Part shown: piece by piece, positions 8,668 to 18,188 of the stretch
Layout of the letters: each line of letters starts with the position of its first letter
Numbering within the stretch: position 1 is the stretch's first letter
Source: Flavobacterium sp. LHD-80
Lineage (GTDB): Bacteria; Bacteroidota; Bacteroidia; Flavobacteriales; Flavobacteriaceae
Reading direction: 5' to 3'
Assembly (NCBI RefSeq): GCF_030929605.1
Contig: NZ_JAVFVS010000011.1
Location: forward strand, 124,001-188,000
DNA length: 64,000 bases
Position numbers and translations under genes: made by a program
Notes under the pieces: model-generated
Told to the model about the DNA's origin: nothing
Database searches by the model: none
What the model saw: only the letters and a program-made list of their open reading frames with translations

Positions 8668-9738
8668 ATGGAAAATAAAATTATAGAGAACGATGAAATT
8701 TCATTAAAAGAATTAATACAAAAAATAAAAGAATGGTATGAGGATTTATTAAGTCAATGGAAAATTATAATTCTATCGGCAATAATCGGAGCGATCTTCG
8801 GATTAGCTTACTCCTTCATTAAAAAACCTATTTATACCGCAACATTAACATTTGCATTAGAAGATGAAAAGTCTGGTGGAGGACTTGGAGGGGCTTTAGG
8901 GCTTGCAAGTTCTTTCGGTTTAGATGTAGGAACTAGTGGTGGTAGCATTTTTACTGGCCCTAATTTAACGGAATTATTCAAATCTCGAACTATGGTGGAG
9001 CAGACTTTACTGACTTCAATCACAATCAAGGGTAAAGAGATGTCGTTAGCCGAGTTGTACATTCAAAATAATGGTTGGAGAGAGAAGTGGAGTAATGAAC
9101 CTAAACTTAAAAACATACAATTTTTACCTGAGAAAAAACGTAAGGATTTTACTCGAGTGCAGGATAGTATATTGGGAGAGATTTATCAGGATTTATCAAA
9201 AAAATCTTTGACTGTCGCCCAAAAAGACAAAAAAATTTCGATTATATCTGTGGACATGATTTCCACTAACGAATTGTTTTCTCTTTATTTTTGTGAAGCA
9301 CTAGCCCGACAAGTCGGTAAATTTTATGTGAGTACGAAAAGTAAAAAAGCACGTATGAACATGGAAATTTTAGAGCATCAGGTTGACTCTGTGCGTGGTG
9401 AATTAAATGCTGCTATTACTGGCGTGGCTGTAGCAAATGATAATACATTTAATTTAAATCCTGCCCTCAATGTGCGTCGAGCACCTTCTGTCAGAAAACA
9501 GGTCGATGTTCAGGCTAACACTGCGATTTTAACCGAATTGGTTAAACAATCCGAATTAGCAAAAGTTACTTTGAGAAAAGAAACTCCTTTAATTCAGGTA
9601 ATAGATAGGCCAATTTTGCCTTTGAAGATGGAGAAATTCGGAAAAATAAAAGGTTTAGTTTTGGGAGGTTTTTTATCAGGGTTTCTAATGGCGTTGTTTT
9701 TAACAATAAGAAGATTCTTAAAAGGGTTAGAGGTTTAA
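8668..9738 (+). CDS. Wzz-like chain-length determinant / PCP protein
   Basis: This 356-residue inner-membrane protein has one transmembrane helix near residues 35-52 (WKIIILSAIIGAIFGLAY), a long periplasmic region and a second helix near 328-350. The glycine-rich stretch around residues 70-95 (GGGLGGALGLASSFG) is common in Bacteroidota members. No Walker A or tyrosine-rich tail follows, so it is a PCP-1-like protein without a fused BY-kinase. It probably sets polymer length and couples Wzy polymerisation to the Wza-like channel. The region near RAPSVRKQVDVQ just before the second helix fits the family. Confidence 0.88.
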   Translation: MENKIIENDEISLKELIQKIKEWYEDLLSQWKIIILSAIIGAIFGLAYSFIKKPIYTATLTFALEDEKSGGGLGGALGLASSFGLDVGTSGGSIFTGPNLTELFKSRTMVEQTLLTSITIKGKEMSLAELYIQNNGWREKWSNEPKLKNIQFLPEKKRKDFTRVQDSILGEIYQDLSKKSLTVAQKDKKISIISVDMISTNELFSLYFCEALARQVGKFYVSTKSKKARMNMEILEHQVDSVRGELNAAITGVAVANDNTFNLNPALNVRRAPSVRKQVDVQANTAILTELVKQSELAKVTLRKETPLIQVIDRPILPLKMEKFGKIKGLVLGGFLSGFLMALFLTIRRFLKGLEV

Positions 9739-9779
9739 ACTGCATTTAGAAATTAGTCATTTAATATTTTATAATAATT

Positions 9780-11075
9780 ATGTTTCCAATAATACAATCA
9801 TTTGCTAATAAAGAGAAAGTTATTTCTGTAACAGGCTTGGGCTATGTAGGTTTGCCTTTAGCTTTGGAATTTGCTAAACATTTTAAGGTGATAGGATTTG
9901 ATATCAATAAAGCACGAGTGGAATTAATGAAGAAAGGTGTTGATCCTTCTAAAGAATTAGATGATTCTGCATTTAAAGATTGCGACATTGAATTTACTTC
10001 AGATGTTGAGGATTTAAAAAAAGCTCATTTTCATATTATTGGTGTGCCAACTGATATTGATGAAAATAAAGTTCCAAATTTAAATCCTTTGTTAGGAGCT
10101 ACTAAAAGCGTCGCTTCTGCTCTTAAAAAAGGTGATTATGTAGTGTATGAATCAACAGTTTATCCAGGATGTACTGAAGAAGACTGTGTACCTATTTTAG
10201 AATCTTTATCAGGTCTTGAGAAAGGTACTGATTTTAAATTTGGTTACAGTCCAGAGAGAATTGTTCCTGGAGATAAAGTTAAAACATTGACGAATATACT
10301 TAAAATTGTTTCAGGTAATGACCAAGAAGCCTTAGAAGTCATTTCTGCAATATATGGAACAATTATCCAAGCAGGTTTACACAAAGCAGAATCTATAAAA
10401 GTTGCAGAGGCTGCAAAAGTTATTGAAAATACACAACGTGATATTAATATTTCTTTAATGAACGAATTGGCTATTATTTTTGATAAGATCGGTATAGATA
10501 CCAAAGCTGTAATTGAAGCTGCGGGAACCAAATGGAACTTTCATAAATACCAGCCTGGCTTAGTGGGAGGACATTGTATTAGCGTAGATCCTTTTTATTT
10601 GATGCATAAAGCTAAACAGTTAGGTGTAGATCCACAAGTAATTGCGGCTGGTAGACGTGTTAATGATTTTATACCTAGTTTTATTGCAAAAAGAGTCGTA
10701 CAAGCGCTTATTGAACAAGAGAAAAATCCTGGGAAATCTAAGGTTTTAGTGATGGGTATTACTTTTAAAGAAGATGTTTCAGATATTAGAAATTCAAAAG
10801 TAGTAGATTTAGTTAAAGAGTTAATGGACTATTCCATTGATGTCCATGTAATTGATCCGCACGGTTGTCCGAATGAATTGTCTCATGAATATGGCATTAC
10901 ATTGATGGAAGAACCAGTAGGTGAATACGATATTATTATATTGGCAGTTGGTCACAAAAAATATATTCAAATGACTGCAGAAGATTTTCAAAAATTATCC
11001 AAAGATGAAATTTTTATGTTCGATATTAAAGGATGTTTAAAGCCATCTGAGTTTAAAAATTATTGGAGATTATAG
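9780..11075 (+). CDS. UDP-N-acetylhexosamine 6-dehydrogenase, second copy
   Basis: This 431-residue paralogue of the enzyme at 2798 shares YESTVYPG, GYSPERI and the catalytic GGHC motif (Cys266 in GGHCISVDPFYL). The N-terminal extension MFPIIQSFANKEK before the Rossmann GLGYVGLPLA is typical of Vi-antigen TviB-like proteins. It probably forms a UDP-HexNAcA (GalNAcA or GlcNAcA). Two such enzymes in one locus suggest two uronic acids or two independently acquired cassettes. A 109-bp gap with no clear signal follows. Confidence 0.88.
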   Translation: MFPIIQSFANKEKVISVTGLGYVGLPLALEFAKHFKVIGFDINKARVELMKKGVDPSKELDDSAFKDCDIEFTSDVEDLKKAHFHIIGVPTDIDENKVPNLNPLLGATKSVASALKKGDYVVYESTVYPGCTEEDCVPILESLSGLEKGTDFKFGYSPERIVPGDKVKTLTNILKIVSGNDQEALEVISAIYGTIIQAGLHKAESIKVAEAAKVIENTQRDINISLMNELAIIFDKIGIDTKAVIEAAGTKWNFHKYQPGLVGGHCISVDPFYLMHKAKQLGVDPQVIAAGRRVNDFIPSFIAKRVVQALIEQEKNPGKSKVLVMGITFKEDVSDIRNSKVVDLVKELMDYSIDVHVIDPHGCPNELSHEYGITLMEEPVGEYDIIILAVGHKKYIQMTAEDFQKLSKDEIFMFDIKGCLKPSEFKNYWRL

Positions 11076-11184
11076 ATTAATTTAGAAAGAAAACAAAGTG
11101 TTTTTTAAGCATAATTTTTACAAAAGAAAATTTGTAGGTTATCTTGAATAACTTTAAAAAGATATTAAATAATATAAAGTAATT

Positions 11185-12201
11185 ATGTTTAAAGATAAAG
11201 TATTACTAATTACGGGTGGAACTGGCTCTTTCGGAAATGCGATGTTGAAAGGTTTTTTGAATTCTGATTTAAAAGAGATTCGAATTTTTTCAAGAGATGA
11301 AAAAAAGCAAGAGGACATGCGTATTGAATTTAAAAATGATAAATTGAATTTCGTAATTGGAGATATTCGAGATTTTAAGAGTATAAATTTAGCAATGCAG
11401 GGAGTTGATTTCGTATTTCATGCTGCAGCTTTAAAACAGGTACCCTCATGCGAATTTTTTCCAATGCAAGCGGTACAAACTAATATCCAAGGTGCTGAAA
11501 ATGTTTTAGAAGCGGCGGCAGTAAACAATGTCCAAAAAGTTGTTGTTTTAAGTACAGATAAAGCAGTTTATCCGATTAATGCCATGGGAATTTCTAAAGC
11601 TATGATGGAAAAATTAGCTGTTTCAAAAGCAAGAGATCCTAGAGTAAAAAAGATTGATGCTGTATACACAGCAACAAGATATGGAAATGTAATGTGTTCT
11701 AGAGGTTCTATCATTCCACTTTTTATTAAACAAATTAAAGAAGGTAAACCATTAACCATAACTAACCCTGAAATGACTCGATTTATGATGTCATTAGGGG
11801 ATTCTGTAGATTTGGTTATGTATGCATTTTTAAACGGTAATGCGGGCGATATTTTTGTACAAAAATCTCCTGGAGCTACTATTGAGGTTTTGGCTAAAGC
11901 ACTAATAGAATTGTTTGAAGCCAATAATGAAGTTAGTATTATTGGAGAGAGACATGCCGAAAAATTATATGAAACTTTATGCTCTAAGGAAGAAATGTCT
12001 AAAGCTGAAGATTTAGGGCTTTTTTATAGGATTCCAGCAGATTTTAGAGATTTAAATTACACTAAATATTTGCAAGAGGATGGTCCTAAATTAGTTAATG
12101 AGGAGTATAATTCTCATAACACAAAAAGATTGTCTGTGGGTGAGTTAAAAGAACTGTTACTCACTTTAGATTACGTTAAAGACGAACTCAAATCAATGTA
12201 A
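11185..12201 (+). CDS. CapE/FnlA/WbjB-type UDP-GlcNAc 4,6-dehydratase/5-epimerase
   Basis: This 338-residue soluble SDR matches the CapE/WbjB/FnlA family, which converts UDP-GlcNAc to 4-keto-6-deoxy-L-hexose intermediates. It shows GGTGSFGNAM (residues 11-20), IFSRDEKKQEDMR, HAAALKQVPSCE and LSTDKAVYPINAMGISK. The usual catalytic Tyr of YxxxK is Met134 with Lys138, the variant known for CapE-type dehydratases. A C-terminal CSKEEM region, typical of this family, is also present. It overlaps the RmlD-like reductase by one base, which suggests the two act in sequence to make a UDP-6-deoxy-L-HexNAc. Confidence 0.9.
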   Translation: MFKDKVLLITGGTGSFGNAMLKGFLNSDLKEIRIFSRDEKKQEDMRIEFKNDKLNFVIGDIRDFKSINLAMQGVDFVFHAAALKQVPSCEFFPMQAVQTNIQGAENVLEAAAVNNVQKVVVLSTDKAVYPINAMGISKAMMEKLAVSKARDPRVKKIDAVYTATRYGNVMCSRGSIIPLFIKQIKEGKPLTITNPEMTRFMMSLGDSVDLVMYAFLNGNAGDIFVQKSPGATIEVLAKALIELFEANNEVSIIGERHAEKLYETLCSKEEMSKAEDLGLFYRIPADFRDLNYTKYLQEDGPKLVNEEYNSHNTKRLSVGELKELLLTLDYVKDELKSM

Positions 12202-13061
12202 TGAAAAAAATATTAATACTTGGTATTTCAGGCATGGCTGGTCATGTTGTTTATACTTATTTGAATGAGTTAAACAAGTACGAATTGTTAGGTACAACAA
12301 ATAGTAATTCTTTCGGAAATAATTCTGTAAAACTAGATATCTTTAATATTGCAGAGCTTGATGATTTAATACATAATTTTAAACCAGATTTCATTATAAA
12401 TTGTATTGGAGTTCTAATTAGTAGCTCAAAAAAAACGCCTGAAAATGCTGTTTTAGCAAATTCTTACTTGCCTCATCATTTAGCTAGGTTAAGTTATGAT
12501 AATAATTTTAAGTTAATTCATATTTCTACTGATTGCGTTTTTTCTGGTAAAGAAGGAAGATATACAGAAAAGTCATTTAAAAATGCAACGGATCTTTATG
12601 GTATTTCGAAATCTCTTGGTGAGATAGATGATCAAAGAAATGTTACAATTAGAACATCCATAATAGGACCTGAAATTAAATCAATAGGAGAAGGATTGTT
12701 TCATTGGTTTATGTTTCAAGAAAAAGAAATTAATGGTTATAAACGTAATTTTTGGTCTGGTGTAACAACTTTGGAATTGGCATATTTTATTGAATGGATT
12801 TTAAATACAGAATTAACCGGATTAGTTCATTTAACAAATAACGAGAGCATTTCAAAATTTGATTTATTGACTTTAATATCCTCTGTTTTTAATAAAGAAA
12901 TCTTGATATCAAATGATAAGGAATATGTTTGTGATAAATCTTTTATTAATACAAATAATCTTGTAAGTTATAAAGTTTCTACATATCGAGAAATGTTAGA
13001 GAAAATGAAAAAATTTATGGAAAATCATTCTCAATTATACACACAATATAAAATTTCGTAA
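12201..13061 (+). CDS. RmlD-like UDP-sugar 4-ketoreductase (WbvR/QnlA-like)
   Basis: This 286-residue SDR resembles dTDP-4-dehydrorhamnose reductase: GxxGxxG at GISGMAGH (about residues 8-15), IINCIGVL, STDCVFSGKEG, and YGISK as YxxxK. It is coupled to the CapE/FnlA-like gene by a 1-base overlap. In L-RhaNAc/L-QuiNAc pathways (WbvB-WbvR-WbvD) an RmlD-like protein does this step, whereas FucNAc pathways use the larger FnlB/CapF with a cupin tail, which is absent here. The product is therefore more likely UDP-L-RhaNAc or a related 6-deoxy-L-HexNAc. A dedicated RmlD for rhamnose is present at 28989. Confidence 0.8.
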   Translation: MKKILILGISGMAGHVVYTYLNELNKYELLGTTNSNSFGNNSVKLDIFNIAELDDLIHNFKPDFIINCIGVLISSSKKTPENAVLANSYLPHHLARLSYDNNFKLIHISTDCVFSGKEGRYTEKSFKNATDLYGISKSLGEIDDQRNVTIRTSIIGPEIKSIGEGLFHWFMFQEKEINGYKRNFWSGVTTLELAYFIEWILNTELTGLVHLTNNESISKFDLLTLISSVFNKEILISNDKEYVCDKSFINTNNLVSYKVSTYREMLEKMKKFMENHSQLYTQYKIS

Positions 13062-13071
13062 ATGCTTAAAT

Positions 13072-14577
13072 ATGTTTAAAGATATTGCTGCTAACTTTAT
13101 TGGTAGGTTTTGGAGCATTTTATCAAACTTTTTGTTTATACCACTTTATATTAAATTTTTAGGTTTTGATAGTTATTCTATTATAAGCTTTTCGCTTGTT
13201 ATTGCTGGTTTAATGGCTATGTTGGACGCTGGTTTAACGGCCACATTATCGAGAGAGTTTGCTCGGTTAGATGTTACTGTTAACGAGAAAATAAATTTAT
13301 TTAAAACATTAGAAACAAGTTACTTTATTATTTGTGGTCTGTGTACCTTTTCAGTATTAATTTTTACAAGTAATATTGCAAGATCATGGTTAAATCTAAA
13401 TACAATAGAAGTAGAAAAGGTTTCTTTTTTTTTAAAAATTGTAATTGTTGACTTTGGTTTCCAGTTGATTATGCGTTTTTATTTAGGAGGTTTATTAGGT
13501 TTGCAAAAACAAGTTACCGCTAATATTTATCAAGTGATTTGGGGAGTTGTTCGTAATGGACTTGTTTTAATTGTTATTTTGATATTACCTAGTTTGAAAC
13601 TTTTTTTTATGTGGCAAGCTGTCTCAACAGTATTTTTTACAATCCTAATTAGATTTGCTCTTATGGGATCATTGACAGGATATTACAAATATTATTATAG
13701 ACCAACCATTGATATTTTGGTTTTTAAAAAAGTATGGCGTTTCACAGGAGGTATGTTATTAATCTCTCTGGTGGCTTGTTTAAATACACAAATGGATAAA
13801 ATTGTAATTAGTAAATTGCTTCCGATAAAGAGTTTGGGCTACTATACTTTGGGTATAACTTTATCTATGGGAATTATAACAATTGTCAATCCTATTTCTA
13901 CAGCTTTATTACCTAGATTTACAGCACTTTATTCTGAAAAAAAGAACTTTGAAGCCGCAAATCTCTACTCTAAAATTAGTTTATTCGTTTCGATATTAAT
14001 TTTTTCTATAATGTCTAACATGATTGTCTTTTCAAGGGAGTTATTATGGATTTGGACCGGAGATAAAGAATTATCTCAAATGGCAAGTGTTTATCTGCCA
14101 ATTATTGCTTTCGCAATGGGAATGCTATCATTACAAATAATGGCTTTTAATGTATGTGTAGCAAATGGTTATACTAAACTTAATAATTTACTTGGACTTT
14201 TAAGTTTATTTGTTACGATACCTGGTTATTGGTTTGCTACGAGATATTTTGGGGCTATAGGGACAGCCTATGTTTTTTGTTTTGTACAATCTTTAACAAC
14301 TTTATTCTATGTTTACTACGTCAATAAGAAGTTTTCTATAGCGCAAAGTTTATCAAGTTTATATTTTAATCAAATGCTTTTTCCATTAATACTATCACTT
14401 TTGGTTGCATTTTTATTTTCATTTATTTCGAATCAAATTCCAAATAATAGAATTATTACTTTATTCTTGATAGGATTATCAACATTTTTTGCCGCTGTAA
14501 TATCAGTTTTAGTATTGGTCGATAAAAATCAGAAAAAAAATATATATAGTTTCATATTAAATTTTAAAAAAAAATAG
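13072..14577 (+). CDS. wzx: Wzx-type O-antigen/polysaccharide flippase
   Basis: This 501-residue, strongly hydrophobic protein has about 12-14 predicted membrane helices and the N-terminal pattern of MOP-superfamily exporters (FKDIAANFIGRFWSILSNFLFIP). The loop TQMDKIVISKLLPIKSLGYYTLG, with its Asp-Lys pair in the middle, is typical of Wzx/RfbX. It would flip undecaprenyl-PP-linked repeat units across the inner membrane. It sits 10 bp after the reductase and 1 bp before a GT2 gene, within the Wzx/Wzy cassette. Confidence 0.9.
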   Translation: MFKDIAANFIGRFWSILSNFLFIPLYIKFLGFDSYSIISFSLVIAGLMAMLDAGLTATLSREFARLDVTVNEKINLFKTLETSYFIICGLCTFSVLIFTSNIARSWLNLNTIEVEKVSFFLKIVIVDFGFQLIMRFYLGGLLGLQKQVTANIYQVIWGVVRNGLVLIVILILPSLKLFFMWQAVSTVFFTILIRFALMGSLTGYYKYYYRPTIDILVFKKVWRFTGGMLLISLVACLNTQMDKIVISKLLPIKSLGYYTLGITLSMGIITIVNPISTALLPRFTALYSEKKNFEAANLYSKISLFVSILIFSIMSNMIVFSRELLWIWTGDKELSQMASVYLPIIAFAMGMLSLQIMAFNVCVANGYTKLNNLLGLLSLFVTIPGYWFATRYFGAIGTAYVFCFVQSLTTLFYVYYVNKKFSIAQSLSSLYFNQMLFPLILSLLVAFLFSFISNQIPNNRIITLFLIGLSTFFAAVISVLVLVDKNQKKNIYSFILNFKKK

Positions 14578-14578
14578 A

Positions 14579-15745
14579 ATGAATCCACTATTAAGTATAG
14601 TTATACCAACAAAAAATAGATATTTTTATTTAGAAAATTTTGTTAAATCATTTGTAGCATTTGAGTCCTCAGAAATTGAGCTAGTGATTCAGGATAATAG
14701 TGATATTCAATCTGTAGAGTTCTTAGATTATTTAGAATCTGTAAATGATAAAAGGATAAAGTATAATTATTCAAAGGACTCGCTATCCATGGTCGAAAAT
14801 TGTGACAGATCTATTGAATTAGCATTAGGTGAATATGTTTGTATGTTAGGAGATGATGATGGAGTATTATTCGAAATTTCAATGGATGTCGTAAAATTTT
14901 GTATAAACAACAAATACGAAGCGGCAATAGTTAATAAAGCAGAGTATTATTGGCCAGAGACTAGTCATGCCGTTTGGAAAGATTTGTTAGCAGGTAAAGT
15001 ATTTTACAAGGACTACAAGTTTCATACGAAAAAAATATCAGTTAACGATGAGTTGTCAAACGTATTAAGAGAAGGCTCAGCATGGTCACTCGGTCTATTA
15101 CCAAGAGTATATCATGGTTTTGTTAAAAAAGAAAAACTTGATGAATTAAGACAAATATCAGGATCTTATTTTCCTGGTCCTAGCCCAGATATGGCCAATG
15201 CTATTGGACTAGCAAAAGTTGTTAAACATTTAATAGAAATTGACGTTCCCGCAGTAATATCTGGACATAGCAAAAAAAGCGGAGGGGGAATGGGAGGTGA
15301 AAAAAAACATCATGGTAAAATTGAGGATCAGCCATTTTTACCCAAAGATACAATAAGACAATGGTCTAGTAATATTCCAAGATTTTGGTCAGGTGCAACT
15401 ATTTATGCTACTTCAGCAAGGGAAGCACTTAATAGAACTGATAATTCCAAGGATTACAAATTAAACTATACTTATCTTTGGGCCTTCTGTTTAGTTTTTG
15501 AACCTAGCTATATGAAGGAAGTTTTTTCTGTTATTTCGAAAAATCCTTTACAAATACCGCTTTTATCAGTATATGTTTTTAATTTGACCACATTTAGAGC
15601 ATTTAATTATATTAGCAATTATTTTAAATTTAATAACAAATCTAATTTATCTATTAGTGCTAAAGACATATTTGAATCTCAAAATGCTTTAAATAACTTG
15701 CTTCATAATAAAGTGATTTTTGTTTCTGGTACTAAAATTAAATAG
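14579..15745 (+). CDS. Family 2-like glycosyltransferase
   Basis: This 388-residue GT-A protein has the N-terminal pattern LLSIVIPTKNRYFYLENFVKSF, the nucleotide-binding Asp in QDNSD, and a GDDDG triad near residue 98 for metal/UDP-sugar binding. The C-terminal half is not one I recognise in detail; KKSGGGMGGEKKHHGKIEDQ near residues 230-250 is unusually Gly/Lys/His-rich. It lies between wzx and wzy, so it probably adds one sugar of the Wzy-dependent repeat unit. Donor and acceptor are unknown. Confidence 0.82.
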   Translation: MNPLLSIVIPTKNRYFYLENFVKSFVAFESSEIELVIQDNSDIQSVEFLDYLESVNDKRIKYNYSKDSLSMVENCDRSIELALGEYVCMLGDDDGVLFEISMDVVKFCINNKYEAAIVNKAEYYWPETSHAVWKDLLAGKVFYKDYKFHTKKISVNDELSNVLREGSAWSLGLLPRVYHGFVKKEKLDELRQISGSYFPGPSPDMANAIGLAKVVKHLIEIDVPAVISGHSKKSGGGMGGEKKHHGKIEDQPFLPKDTIRQWSSNIPRFWSGATIYATSAREALNRTDNSKDYKLNYTYLWAFCLVFEPSYMKEVFSVISKNPLQIPLLSVYVFNLTTFRAFNYISNYFKFNNKSNLSISAKDIFESQNALNNLLHNKVIFVSGTKIK

Positions 15746-15757
15746 ACTGAAATTTTA

Positions 15758-16996
15758 ATGTTAAAGAAAATCAAAATACTGATCTATTCGAATATTTTGC
15801 TTAGTCAAACACTTTTTTTTTCTGTATTTGCTATATTAGGATTGACATATCAAGGAAGTGGAGAAAGTAGTATATATACATTGTATTTAGTTGGTTCTGC
15901 ACTTCTAGCTTATTCTATTTTTTTCTTTGAATTAATCAAACGAGTTACTTTCAAACCTGTTTTAGCTATTATATTCGCATTTCCTGTAGTTTTTTTGTTT
16001 TTTAATTTTATAGCTCCAGAACATACTTTTGTAAAATCTCAAACAAATCTCTTTTTTGTACTAGTTTTACCAGCTGCTTTTGTTGGTTATATTGTTGCAA
16101 GGACCGACAAGCTTAGCTCAATTAATAGAAGCTTTATTATTACGGGGACAATTGTTTTTATTGGAGTTTTAAGAGTTTTGCCACGATTACTCAGTTCCTC
16201 TGTTATAGATTTAATGGATGTTTTTGGTGGAGGTCAATATCAAGCATTTTCATATTTTTGCGCATTTTCTTTTTTAGCCTTTTTTCGTTATTTTCTTTAT
16301 CAAGATAATTTGAAATTTTGGAAATACTTAATTTACATTTTTGTACTATTAGTATTGTGCGCTGGAGTAATTCTTTCAGGTGGCCGTGGTGGATTAATTG
16401 TTGTTTTTACCGGGTTGATAGTTTTTATAATTAGGAAAAAGGGTTTTTTAAAGTTTTTCAAGTATTTTTTTTTGAGTTCTATAACAATTTTTTTGTTACT
16501 ATTATTTGTAAGTAAATCTAACTTTTTCTTTTCCGAAAGGATAACAGAGAGTTTTGATAGATTATTTTCTTTTGTTTCATCAGATGGAATTAATATGGAA
16601 GGAACATCTAATAGAGATGATTTTTACGGTATTGCGCTTTCTAAAATTTCCAATAGCCTAATTTTTGGATACGGAATTTTTGGGTTAGTAGATTCACTAG
16701 GTGAATATTATCCTCATAATATATTTTTAGAAATTCTTTTACAAGGCGGAATAATTTATCTTATTATTTTTCTAGTAATTATGATAAGTTTTTTCTTGAA
16801 ATTATCCTTGCTAATTAGGCTTAAAAAAGATGAAGATGTTATTCTTATTCCAACAATATATTCGGTAGTTTTGCTTCTCTTTTCAAGTAGTTATTTACAG
16901 GAGCCATTTTTTTGGTTTTCTTTATCATACGTGTTTTCTTACCCCTTTAATAATTTAAAAAACAAAAAAAATGAAATTATTAGTGATAACTTCTGA
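15758..16996 (+). CDS. wzy: Wzy-type O-antigen polymerase
   Basis: This 412-residue integral membrane protein has about 10-12 hydrophobic segments and a larger loop near residues 255-320 carrying EGTSNRDDFYGIALSKI and GEYYPHNIFLEILLQGG. The PHNxxLE motif with a preceding arginine-containing loop is characteristic of the O-antigen ligase/Wzy polymerase (Wzy_C) family. A Gly-rich LSGGRGGLIV segment is also typical. Located directly after the flippase and a GT2, it is best called Wzy rather than WaaL, but the two are hard to separate by sequence. Its end overlaps the next gene by 26 bases. Confidence 0.85.
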   Translation: MLKKIKILIYSNILLSQTLFFSVFAILGLTYQGSGESSIYTLYLVGSALLAYSIFFFELIKRVTFKPVLAIIFAFPVVFLFFNFIAPEHTFVKSQTNLFFVLVLPAAFVGYIVARTDKLSSINRSFIITGTIVFIGVLRVLPRLLSSSVIDLMDVFGGGQYQAFSYFCAFSFLAFFRYFLYQDNLKFWKYLIYIFVLLVLCAGVILSGGRGGLIVVFTGLIVFIIRKKGFLKFFKYFFLSSITIFLLLLFVSKSNFFFSERITESFDRLFSFVSSDGINMEGTSNRDDFYGIALSKISNSLIFGYGIFGLVDSLGEYYPHNIFLEILLQGGIIYLIIFLVIMISFFLKLSLLIRLKKDEDVILIPTIYSVVLLLFSSSYLQEPFFWFSLSYVFSYPFNNLKNKKNEIISDNF

Positions 16997-18182
16997 ATAT
17001 CCTAATCCCAATAGTACTTTTGACACTCCCGTTGTACACTATTACGCAAAAGAATGGGTTCAACAAGGACATGAAGTTCGTGTTGTTCATTTTAGATCAG
17101 TTTTTCCTCGTTTTTTCTACTTTTTTGCAAAAATTTTCCAAACTCTTTTAAAAAAAATTTTCCAAACAGATTTTATACCCTTTGTAAGGCTAAATAAAAG
17201 GGTTGAATTTACTCATGAGGATATTAATATAATAAGCCAGCCTATCTTTAAAATATTCCCTCATTTTAAGTTTTTTAATAGTACAATTAGAAAACAAGCA
17301 AAGATTATTTATAATGACAATTTGAATAAAAAATTTCAGCCCGATGTAATTATTTCGCATTTTGTTAATCCACAATTACCCTTAATAACAGAGCTTAAAA
17401 AATATTATCCAAATGTAAAAACCTCATTAGTACTGCATGAAAATCCAAAAGTAATTTCTGATTTATTTGGTTCAAATGCAAAACAGTTGTTGAATAATTT
17501 AGATTATGTAGGGTTTCGTTTTGACGAGATGAAGAATAATTTTATAAGGTTGTTTGGGGAAAGAAAGAATGTTTTTATTTGCCCTTCTGGAATTCCTGAA
17601 AACTATATTTTATCAGAAACTCCAAAGACAAAGTTTAGAGGGAATAAAATTTCAATCTGCTTTGTAGGGATGTTAATCCCGCTTAAAAATATTGATATTC
17701 TACTTGAAGCTGTAAATTTGGCATTTCCAGATCGAAATTTTACATTGGAAATATTAGGAGAAGGAATGTTGCACGAAAAAATTTCACAAAAAATTGTAGA
17801 ACTTGGCCTAGGACAATGCGTTACCATGCTGGGTAAATTGTCAAGAGATGAAGTGCAAAAGAAAATGATTGAGAAAGATGTTTTTGTAATGGTAAGTAAG
17901 CCCGAAGCTTTTGGTTTAGTATATGTTGAAGCAATGAGTAAGGGATGTATTACTATCGGAACGATTGGGCAAGGAATAGATGGCGTTATAAAGCATGGAG
18001 AAAACGGGTTTCTTTGTGAGGCAAGAAATGTAGAAGAATTAAAAGACTTGTTTATAGAGATAAATGAAATGTCTTACGAGGATAAAATGCTTGTAGCGAA
18101 CAAGGCTATTGAAACTGCATCACATTTAACGGATAGTAAAGTTGCATTAAATTATTTAGAAAAGATAACTATTAATAATTAG
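16971..18182 (+). CDS. GT4 family glycosyltransferase
   Basis: This 403-residue GT-B enzyme starts MKLLVITSEYPNPNSTFDTP and has a donor-binding C-terminal half with CFVGMLIPLKNIDILLEA, LEILGEG, and the EX7E motif in EAFGLVYVEAMSKG. It is probably cytoplasmic or membrane-associated and retaining. Its start lies inside the 3' end of the polymerase gene (26-bp overlap), so translation is likely coupled. It belongs to the Wzx/Wzy cassette; the sugar is not inferable. Confidence 0.87.
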   Translation: MKLLVITSEYPNPNSTFDTPVVHYYAKEWVQQGHEVRVVHFRSVFPRFFYFFAKIFQTLLKKIFQTDFIPFVRLNKRVEFTHEDINIISQPIFKIFPHFKFFNSTIRKQAKIIYNDNLNKKFQPDVIISHFVNPQLPLITELKKYYPNVKTSLVLHENPKVISDLFGSNAKQLLNNLDYVGFRFDEMKNNFIRLFGERKNVFICPSGIPENYILSETPKTKFRGNKISICFVGMLIPLKNIDILLEAVNLAFPDRNFTLEILGEGMLHEKISQKIVELGLGQCVTMLGKLSRDEVQKKMIEKDVFVMVSKPEAFGLVYVEAMSKGCITIGTIGQGIDGVIKHGENGFLCEARNVEELKDLFIEINEMSYEDKMLVANKAIETASHLTDSKVALNYLEKITINN

Positions 18183-18188
18183 TTTTAT

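Noticed and set aside
11076-11184. Promoter before the CapE-like gene
   Set aside because: TAACTTTA is one base off the -7 consensus and the nearest TTG is only 14 bp upstream, so the match is too weak to annotate.
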